NCBI GenBank assembly: GCA_024276675.1
Contig: JAJRWT010000095.1
Location: forward strand, 1 to 64,000
DNA from: Myxococcota bacterium
GTDB taxonomy: Bacteria > Myxococcota_A > UBA796 > JAFGLY01
DNA: 64,000 nt
Direction of reading: 5' to 3'
Shown: positions 54,774 through 61,100 of the stretch, piece after piece
Layout of the letters: each line of letters opens with the position of its first letter
How positions within the stretch are numbered: the first letter of the stretch is position 1
Program-made: the position numbers and the translations under genes
The notes under the pieces: model-generated
Told to the model about the DNA's origin: nothing
Databases searched by the model: none
Seen by the model: only the letters and a program-made list of their open reading frames with translations

Positions 54774-55310
54774 ATGAAGCTGAACCCACTGAAAAAGCTT
54801 TTCGAACCCACGCCGGAGTTCACTTCCACGGGGGAACTCCGCCTGGGAAGGGTCGTGCTGCGAGGCAGGGCCCTGGCGGGTCCGGAAGTGCTGCATTCTC
54901 CCATTCACGGCAAGACCTGCCTGGCCTTCTTCTATCGTGCCACCTACCAGGTCCCCTCGAGGGGGAGCTGGATCAGGCGGCTGTTCCGCCAGGCGGAGGT
55001 CTACAGCCCCATGTTCTACCTGGAACTCGAAGACGGGCGAGTCGTGGTCGTACCGCGCAAGACCGACCAGATGAGCGCCGAAGACCACCACGAGATCCGC
55101 GCCAGGAACCTGCACGGTCTCGAAGCCGCGGAGCAGCTCATCTGCTCCGGTGACCACGTGCGCATCAACGGCAAGCTTCTGGCCCGGGGGGACGGAATGG
55201 TCCTGGAACCTCGGAGCATCGAACTCCTCCCGCCCCTTCCCAAGAAGCGCCCCAAACGTCGCACCGGGCGCCGTCGTGATCGCCGCAAGGAGCGGGCCGG
55301 GCGGGGGTGA
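54774..55310 (+). CDS. Hypothetical protein with possible GIDE-like domain
   Basis: This encodes 178 residues. The middle reads LRLGRVVLRGRALAGPEVLHSPIHGKTCLAFFYRATYQ in outline, with a G-x-V ... L-x-S-P-x-x-G-x-x-C pattern like the GIDE domain found in bacterial and eukaryotic membrane proteins. No transmembrane helix is evident. The C-terminus is a highly basic tail (KKRPKRRTGRRRDRRKER) that could bind nucleic acid or membrane. No function is assigned. Confidence 0.6.
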   Translation: MKLNPLKKLFEPTPEFTSTGELRLGRVVLRGRALAGPEVLHSPIHGKTCLAFFYRATYQVPSRGSWIRRLFRQAEVYSPMFYLELEDGRVVVVPRKTDQMSAEDHHEIRARNLHGLEAAEQLICSGDHVRINGKLLARGDGMVLEPRSIELLPPLPKKRPKRRTGRRRDRRKERAGRG

Positions 55311-55361
55311 ACCCATCCTGGGGCCGCTCCGGCGACGGGACCGGTCTTGGGATGGGAGCTA

Positions 55362-56975
55362 TTATGGAGCGTAGACCAACTGCCCGGACCAGTCCTCGTT
55401 TTCGTCCAGGCACAGGGTTGCCACGAATCGCTCCCGGTCCCCGACTTCGGTGCCCCCCAGGTACAGGTAGTCGGTGCCTTCCCAGGCAAGTTTCTGGGCG
55501 TAGTAGTAGTCCAGCAGGGCGAAGTCGCGGAAGGCCACCTGGCTGCCGCTTTCAAGGCAGCCGCCGTCCAGGATCTCAAGCTCCAGGTTGTTGGAGCCGT
55601 CGTTGAAGCTGGGGTAGTACCACCAGGTCCAGCTCGTGTTCCAGAAGTGGTTGAGCCAGTCGTTGGGCTCGATACGGATGAGTCCCGACTGGATGCAGTC
55701 GGGGTCGGAGAGATCGTTGTTGACGTCCACCAGGTTGAACTCGGTGTGGTCGCCGATGCTGTCGGCTTCCACCTGCAACCAGCCCTCGGCGTCGTCGGGG
55801 TCGGCCATGATGTACTTTCCGCTGCTGGCCGACTGGAACGACACCCGGTCGTAGTGGCGCAGGCGCGTACTGCTGGTGGGGGTGCTTTCGTCGGCGTAGA
55901 TGAAGCCCATCACAGGGTAGTGGTCGGAGAATTCGTCGGTGTAGTAGCCGCTGTCCGACCATAGTACGTCGGAGCGGATATCCCATGCCAGGTTGTGCCA
56001 CACCGCCGGAACGCGGTGGTTACGTTCCACCAGGATGTAGTCCAGGTACTCGGATGGGTACCCGGAAAAATCGTAGGCGGCGATTTCGTTGGTCTGGGGA
56101 TCCCAGGTGCCCTCATGCCCGGCGTAGCGCGGCTCCTCCACCTGCATCAGCTCCAGCATGGAGTCGTATTCCTCGGGATCCACCGCGCCGTAGCGGTCCA
56201 CGTTCAGGTCGCCGCCGATGATCACCATCTCGTCCACCGGGATCTCCTGGTCAGCGATGAAATCCGAGATCATCTGGAACTGCTGCGCCCTGGACCCGAC
56301 TCCCCCATCGTCACAGCCGGTGGCCTCGGACTGGGTGTGCGTGCCGATGACGTGGTAGCTTGTGCCGTCCTTGTCGATGACGGCGTAGGCCAGGCCCTTG
56401 TTTGCGAAGAGATCCGTGCCGCATGCCGCCGAGCCGTACAGGTACTGCGCCTTGAAGACGATGGGCCAACGGCTCATGATCATGGCGCCGCCACTGGTGA
56501 AGGCTCCGCTGTTGGGCATGCCCGTGGACTCATCCCAGCCTTCGTCGTCGCCGCCCACGATGGGCGTGCGGTAGGGATATTCGGCTTCAAGGCCGTCCAG
56601 GAGCACGGTCCAACCGTCGTCGTTGAAGAGTTCCTGGAAGATGAGCACGTCGAAGCCATCCAGGTAGCCGCTGTCCACCACGAGCTGGGCCCGCAGGTCG
56701 TGGGCCCAGTCGGAGACGAGCCAGGGGAGCATCATCATGTTGTAGCTCAAGACCTTGAAGCTCTCCACCTGGCCGGGAACGGCGGTGTCGGTCCCACTGT
56801 CGGGCATGGCGGTGTCGGCTGTTTCGAGCAGCGGTTGGGAATCACGGGGAAGGGTGCCGGTGTCTGTCGCGGTGTCGCCGGAGTGGGGAGGGGTAGCGGT
56901 GTCCTTGCTGCCCCCGTCGCCGCAGCCCCAGGTGGAGAGGAGAGCCAAGACAAGTGGAAGAGTGTGTTGGAACAT
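55362..56975 (-). CDS. Sphingomyelinase-like lipoprotein (endonuclease/exonuclease/phosphatase fold)
   Basis: This encodes 537 residues. A signal peptide with lipobox STWGC is followed by a DTAT/DTG linker (about 20-65). The catalytic domain (about 70-390) has the motifs of neutral sphingomyelinase C: LSYNMMMLPW, IFQELFNDDGW with the metal Glu, IGTHTQS, GGDLNVDRYG with Asp/Asn, and the terminal SDHYPVMGF with catalytic Asp-His. The last 150 residues form a beta-rich domain (RVSFQSASSGKYIMADPD) like a beta-trefoil or fascin-type module. It may cleave a phospholipid head group outside the cell. The ATG at 56975 with GCGAGG is preferred over the longer frame. Confidence 0.88.
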   Translation of the reverse strand: MFQHTLPLVLALLSTWGCGDGGSKDTATPPHSGDTATDTGTLPRDSQPLLETADTAMPDSGTDTAVPGQVESFKVLSYNMMMLPWLVSDWAHDLRAQLVVDSGYLDGFDVLIFQELFNDDGWTVLLDGLEAEYPYRTPIVGGDDEGWDESTGMPNSGAFTSGGAMIMSRWPIVFKAQYLYGSAACGTDLFANKGLAYAVIDKDGTSYHVIGTHTQSEATGCDDGGVGSRAQQFQMISDFIADQEIPVDEMVIIGGDLNVDRYGAVDPEEYDSMLELMQVEEPRYAGHEGTWDPQTNEIAAYDFSGYPSEYLDYILVERNHRVPAVWHNLAWDIRSDVLWSDSGYYTDEFSDHYPVMGFIYADESTPTSSTRLRHYDRVSFQSASSGKYIMADPDDAEGWLQVEADSIGDHTEFNLVDVNNDLSDPDCIQSGLIRIEPNDWLNHFWNTSWTWWYYPSFNDGSNNLELEILDGGCLESGSQVAFRDFALLDYYYAQKLAWEGTDYLYLGGTEVGDRERFVATLCLDENEDWSGQLVYAP

Positions 56976-57133
56976 GGAAACCTCGCCTGTGCCTTCCGAC
57001 CGTCCGGCTTGGAGTATGCCTCGCCGTGCCGGCGTTTTCAAGTTCCCGTCCTGGAAAGGCGGACCGAGCCTGCGCCGCCTCCACGACTCCGGCTTGGGGG
57101 ACCAGGTGTTGCGCGCCTGGGATGACATGTGGG

Positions 57134-57210
57134 CCCGATTCCGGAACAGTGTTCGACCTATGTCCCCGATTCCGGAACAGTGTTCGACCTATGCCCCCGA
57201 TTCCGGAACA
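57134..57210. repeat. 31-bp tandem repeat array, left
   Basis: Three units begin with CCCGATTCCGGAACA at 57134, 57165 and 57196. The linker between units is GTGTTCGACCTATG, so the period is 31 bases. It shares CCTATGCCCCCGA with the reverse complement of the right array. Confidence 0.85.
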
Positions 57211-57290
57211 CCAACGAGCACCGCGGTCCCAGGTCGGCGCACGAAAAGGCGCTTTGTACCGTCGGGGCGCCGGTGGAGAGCTGGGGCAGG

Positions 57291-57376
57291 TGTACCACTT
57301 TCGGGGGCATAGGTAGCCAAGTGTACCACTTTCGGGGGCATAGGTAGCCAAGTGTACCACTTTCGGGGGCATAGGT
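57291..57376. repeat. 31-bp tandem repeat array, right
   Basis: Three units begin with TGTACCACTTTCGGGGGC at 57291, 57322 and 57353, with the same 31-base period. The TG start and multiple end repeats resemble the terminal arrays of IS21-type elements, but no transposase gene lies between or beside the arrays. Confidence 0.85.
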
Positions 57377-57539
57377 CGCGAAGCTGTCCGCTAGAGGGTG
57401 CTGGCTGCTCTGGCTACTGGTAGCTGGCTGTATCCGACGACGCGTTTCGAGCTTAGCCACGGCTGCCGTCGGCATGATCAGAACAGCCCCAGCCGCTGTA
57501 GCGTGCTCCGACTCCCGCCACCAACGCTACCCGGGCACA

Positions 57540-57719
57540 GGCCGGAAGTAACTCCCGGGAGAACTCAGGTCTCAGCCCAGTTGCTTCCGCCCCAAGGCTC
57601 CAAAACGGAAACAACTCCAGGGAGAACCCCTGGTCTGACCCGAGTTGCTTCCGTTTTTCGGGCACAGGGCGGAAGTAACTCCGGGGAGAACTCAGGTCTC
57701 AGGCGAGTTGCTTCCGCCC
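57540..57719. repeat. Three consecutive hairpin units with covarying stems
   Basis: The units lie at about 57540-57591, 57602-57658 and 57668-57719. Each has a long inverted repeat: for example GGCGGAAGTAACTC with GAGTTGCTTCCGCC in the third, and AAAACGGAAACAACTC with GAGTTGCTTCCGTTTT in the second. The outer stem bases differ between units yet still pair. Confidence 0.75.
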
Positions 57720-58014
57720 GGCACCGGTAGGCGTATCAGGGCGAGCATGTACCCACGGGCCGGCTGGAAGCCGGCCCCCCGCTCGCCGGCGTTCCCCGCG
57801 CCTCTCCGGGGGCTTTCAGGAGATCGGTGATGCCAGCGCCAGCTCGCTTCAGTAGAGCCTGCCGTCGTTGGACGGCGCCTCTGGTGCTTCCGCAGCGGGT
57901 TCCCCGGGAGTTGCTGGCTCCGGTGAACTGGAACAGGCCGTGGCGATGACGGCAAGGAATACGATTAACGGGATTCGTGCAACTATGTTGGTCAAGCTCA
58001 AGGCTCCTGTTCCG

Positions 58015-58158
58015 TGGATTCACGAACAGGAAAACAGATCCAGTGCCAGATCTACGGTCCGACCGTCCAGGGCCACATCGATCATAGCCAGCATCCACGA
58101 GTGGAACGCTCAAGGCACTCCCCATCATGCCTGCACCGAGAATCACAATCGTGGCCAT
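58015..58158 (-). pseudogene. N-terminal remnant of glycerol-3-phosphate dehydrogenase-like gene
   Basis: From ATG 58158 the first 26 residues read MATIVILGAGMMGSALSVPL followed by VDAGYD. This is the NAD(P)-binding start (GxGxxG-like) of NAD-dependent glycerol-3-phosphate dehydrogenases. After that the frame loses family resemblance and no later domain is found, so only the beginning of the gene remains, probably after a frameshift and deletion. Confidence 0.5.
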
Positions 58159-58257
58159 CTCTTTTCCAGTTGCGCTGTATTTTCATTTTGGATGGGCGAC
58201 GGATACCCTGGATACCCGACCAACCGGAGCGGCGTCTGGGCTGGGATCAGCAGCCGC

Positions 58258-58980
58258 TCAAGTTTCCGGCAGTATCACATAGCAGACAACACAGCACAGA
58301 TGGCAGGCGGTGCCAACGAGCACGAACATGTGCCATATCGCGTGGTTGAGCGGTAGCCGTCGCCAGGCATAGAAGAGAGCTCCTATGGAGTAGGAAGCTC
58401 CCCCGGCCACCAACAGGAGCACACCGCCGGTCTCCAGTGAGGCCAGCAGGGGCTCGATGACCAACACGACCATCCACCCCAGCCCAAGATAGAAGACCAG
58501 CGAAATACGCTTGAACCTGGCCGGAGCCAGCAGATCGAAAATCGTGCCCAGGGCTGCGAGACCCCAAACCGTCACGAACATGATCCAACCACGTGTCCCC
58601 TGCAGCACGGAGAGCGTGAAGGGAGTGTAGGTGCCAGCGATCAAAAAGTAGATGGCGGCGTGGTCAAGGTGCTGGAAAACTGCCTTGGCACGTGCAGAAG
58701 TCAGTGAGTGGTACGTCGTGGAGGCCGAGTAGAGAAGCACCATGGATGCGCCGAAAACGATGCAGCTCGCCATCAGGGCGGCGTCTCCGCGTTCAGAGGC
58801 CAGGACGATCATCAACACCAGGCCGGTGATGCCCAGAACGATACCGACACCGTGCGTGACTGCGTTTGCGATCTCTTCGCGGGTGGAGTAGCGAGCGGCA
58901 TGCAGCGTGTTTCCCGTCATCGATGGACCCCTGTCTGGGTTCTTGAGTCCCCACGGATGTTGCGAAGCAGGCTCAGTCAT
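58258..58980 (-). CDS. Hemolysin III / PAQR-family membrane protein
   Basis: This encodes 240 residues with seven predicted helices. Conserved metal-site residues of the PAQR/HlyIII family are present: STTYHSL in helix 2, HLDHAAIYFLIAGTYTPF, and LNHAIWHMFVLVGTACH near the end. Bacterial members influence membrane properties; a lipid hydrolase-like activity is known for some relatives. The ATG at 58980 is chosen; a GTG lies two codons upstream. It is transcribed alone, with repeats on both sides. Confidence 0.9.
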   Translation of the reverse strand: MTEPASQHPWGLKNPDRGPSMTGNTLHAARYSTREEIANAVTHGVGIVLGITGLVLMIVLASERGDAALMASCIVFGASMVLLYSASTTYHSLTSARAKAVFQHLDHAAIYFLIAGTYTPFTLSVLQGTRGWIMFVTVWGLAALGTIFDLLAPARFKRISLVFYLGLGWMVVLVIEPLLASLETGGVLLLVAGGASYSIGALFYAWRRLPLNHAIWHMFVLVGTACHLCCVVCYVILPET

Positions 58981-59046
58981 CGACACCTACTCTATGCCGA
59001 CGCGCTGTCCACGCGAGCGGTTTCGTCGCGCATCCTGACCTGGAAG

Positions 59047-59209
59047 GTTCCCGTCCTGAAAAGGCTCCCATCGCCGGAGCGGCCCATTCCTTCGCCAGGC
59101 ACGTCCGCGCAACCACTTGAAATAGCGCTGCTATTCCGGCGGGTTACGCGGACGCACCTGGCTTGAAAGCGACTCGCTCCTGCTCGGTCCGCTTTTTCAG
59201 GACGGGAAC
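59047..59209. repeat. Palindromic repeat family A, copy A4
   Basis: This is a 163-bp copy in reverse orientation to A2 and A3. Its ends are GTTCCCGTCCTGAAAA and TTTTTCAGGACGGGAAC, so the two ends differ from those of A2 at matching positions and remain complementary to each other. Confidence 0.9.
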
Positions 59210-59310
59210 TAGAAGGTCTACTCGCCCCATCAGTCCTGGACGAGGCGTTGGTCGTGGTGGCACCAGGTGAGCGCGGACAAGCTGCTTGGTGATGCTACCC
59301 TTCTGCTCCT

Positions 59311-59397
59311 CTGCGCGGCCAGGAGGGGAGGCTGCGCGGCCAGGAGGGGAGGCTGCGCGGCCAGGAGGGGAGGCTGCGCGGCCAGGAGGGGAGGCTT
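59311..59397. repeat. 21-bp tandem repeat, four copies
   Basis: Four near-identical units of GCGCGGCCAGGAGGGGAGGCT occur head to tail. The length is a multiple of three, so every frame stays open and yields seven-residue repeats, but there is no RBS-led gene. Confidence 0.85.
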
Positions 59398-59486
59398 CCA
59401 TCTTCTACTGGCGCCGCGGGCGTGGTTGCGGGGGCAAGCCTGGGCGGTCGTGCTGGCCAGCCCCATGAGCCGTTCATGAGGCCGAG

Positions 59487-59951
59487 TCAGCGCGCGACGA
59501 CCTCGTCGATGACCACGTCGACGCCCTCGACAACTCCGCAGTAGCCTCCGAACAGGAGCCCGCAGGACAGCACCTCGAACGGCGTGGTGCCGTAGGCGTC
59601 CCCCGTGACCGGCGCCAGGGGATCCGGCAGCTCCTGGCCGGTTGTGAGCCAGGCGACGAGCCGCCAGTCGGAGTACTGGCTGGTCCCCAGGCCGCCGGTG
59701 GGGCCGTAGTCGTAGGGGAACGCAATCTCGGCTAGATCTTCGCTCAACCAGGTCCACATGGTCGTCGAGGGGATCTCCGCCAACTCGGACAGGTCCAGCT
59801 CGCCCGAGGGGTTTTCGTAGATCAACATCACGAGCTGCTCGTAGGACGCGGGATCGACGTTGGCCGCCAGGTCCACGGTGCCTGCGGCGCCGGGCGCGAC
59901 CGGGTCACAGCCCGCCAGCAGCGATACCGCGATGGCTACAGTCCAGCGCAT
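59487..59951 (-). CDS. Small predicted lipoprotein
   Basis: This encodes 154 residues. The ATG at 59951 follows GAGGAGG, and the signal peptide MRWTVAIAVSLLAGC has a clear lipobox. The mature part is acidic (ANVDPASYEQLVMLIYENP, LVAWLTTGQELPDPL) and ends VIDEVVAR. No domain is recognised. It lies 110 bases downstream of the FGE-like lipoprotein gene on the same strand and may share its transcript. Confidence 0.7.
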   Translation of the reverse strand: MRWTVAIAVSLLAGCDPVAPGAAGTVDLAANVDPASYEQLVMLIYENPSGELDLSELAEIPSTTMWTWLSEDLAEIAFPYDYGPTGGLGTSQYSDWRLVAWLTTGQELPDPLAPVTGDAYGTTPFEVLSCGLLFGGYCGVVEGVDVVIDEVVAR

Positions 59952-60061
59952 GCGCCTCCTCTGCCCGGAGAAGATAGCCCGCGGAACGCTGGAGGACAAG
60001 CTGTCGAGTTCCCACCCGGTATGGGCGGATCGAGCCAGGTACGTCCGCACGGGCCGCCGGT

Positions 60062-60970
60062 TCAGCGAGCGCAGCGGAAACCCAGGCCGGGGTAGTAGAA
60101 GCTGCCCGGGTGGTGGACCCGGTTGGTGTTGCGATAGGCTGCCTTGCTGCCCACGCCCCCACCGCGCATGATGCGGTGGCCGGCTACGCGCTCCAGGTTG
60201 GCGCTGCCGTCGGTGGGAGCGCCGTCGTAGGTGGGATGGTACCAGTCCCACACCCACTCGTGGACATTCCCGGCCATGTCGCAAAGGCCCTGCTGGGTGT
60301 TGCCGGCGGGTTTGCTGCACACATCCAGGGTGGGATCCCCTCCGCAGTAGTAGTGGCCGGGATCGTTCACTACCGCCAGCTCACAGGATGGCTCCTGCTC
60401 GCCCCATGGATAGCTGCGATCCTTGCCAAGGCTCGTGGCTGCGTACTCCCACTGGGACTCGGAGGGCAGGTGGGCGCCGATCCACTGGCAAAAGGAGTCG
60501 GCCATGGCCCAGTCCACGCAGTTCATGGGACGTTCGTCGTGCTGGGGGCGCCCGTAGTTGCAGAGCCTGCCCTTGTTGGCGGGGTCGGGATGGGGGGAGC
60601 ATGCTCCGGCCAGCACGCACTGGCGGTACTGGGCGACGGTGACCTCGGAACGTAACATCTGGAAGGATTCCAGGTTTACCACGTGCCTGGGATACTCGTG
60701 TTCCCGCTCTTCGTTCCATTCCAGGGCGCTGCCCATCTGGAAGCTGCCCCCGGGGATGTCCACCCAGTAGAGCCGGGTGCCCACGCACTGAACGGAGCAT
60801 GAGGGACATGTTGCCGCCGGCCCGACTTCGGAGTCTCCGCAGGAAGCGGCCAGTGGCTGGGGAGGAGTGGCGTCGTCCCGGTGGCTGGGCCGGCTGCAAG
60901 CGGGGAGGAGCCAGGACAGCAAGGCCCCCGCCAAGAGGGAAAGCAGGGGTGATGGGAGAGAAACGGGCAT
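60062..60970 (-). CDS. Formylglycine-generating-enzyme (SUMF1)-domain lipoprotein
   Basis: This encodes 302 residues. A signal peptide with lipobox LPAC is followed by the FGE-sulfatase fold (about 65-302): VDIPGGSFQMGS, EVTVAQYRQCV, PMNCVDWAMADSFCQWIG, LPSESQWEYAA, GLCDMAGNVHEWVWDW, and the terminal MRGGGVGSKAAYRNTNR and GFRCAR. Secreted members of this fold in myxobacteria are often not true formylglycine enzymes, and the Cys pair needed for that activity was not confirmed. Several extra Cys suggest disulfides. The next gene (a large ATPase) ends 130 bases upstream on the same strand. Confidence 0.88.
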   Translation of the reverse strand: MPVSLPSPLLSLLAGALLSWLLPACSRPSHRDDATPPQPLAASCGDSEVGPAATCPSCSVQCVGTRLYWVDIPGGSFQMGSALEWNEEREHEYPRHVVNLESFQMLRSEVTVAQYRQCVLAGACSPHPDPANKGRLCNYGRPQHDERPMNCVDWAMADSFCQWIGAHLPSESQWEYAATSLGKDRSYPWGEQEPSCELAVVNDPGHYYCGGDPTLDVCSKPAGNTQQGLCDMAGNVHEWVWDWYHPTYDGAPTDGSANLERVAGHRIMRGGGVGSKAAYRNTNRVHHPGSFYYPGLGFRCAR

Positions 60971-61100
60971 TGTCCGAAACAGATGACCTACCTGGAAAAG
61001 GATCCCCGGGGAAGCGGGGATGTGCGGAAGGAAGCGGTCACGAGTTGCCCCGAGAGCTGGAGCAGAAAACGATTGGCAGGGAAACATACCGGCGGAAGGG

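Larger units (their letters stand above)
56976..58257. other. Repeat-rich intergenic region of 1.3 kb
   Basis: Between the sphingomyelinase-like gene start and the hemolysin III stop there is no intact gene. In order, it holds a partial family A end near 57038 (GTTCCCGTCCTGGAAA), two arrays of 31-bp repeats, a triplet of hairpin units, a family C hairpin at 57757-57773 and a short dehydrogenase remnant. Confidence 0.7.
58981..59486. other. Intergenic region with repeat A4 and a 21-bp tandem repeat
   Basis: These 506 bases lie between hemolysin III and a lipoprotein gene. They contain repeat A4 and the 21-bp array described below. Open frames across the array give only low-complexity peptides, so no gene is called. 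Confidence 0.65.

Noticed and set aside
57134..57376. CRISPR array in the 31-bp repeats
   Set aside because: The repeats are contiguous without spacers and occur in two different sets facing each other.
57868..58356. Plus-strand ORF of 162 codons across the dehydrogenase remnant
   Set aside because: Its sequence is low in family features and overlaps the remnant and the start of the hemolysin III region on the other strand.
59144..59401. Minus-strand ORF with ASPPGRA repeats
   Set aside because: It is a direct translation of the 21-bp tandem repeat, with no RBS and no family-like sequence.
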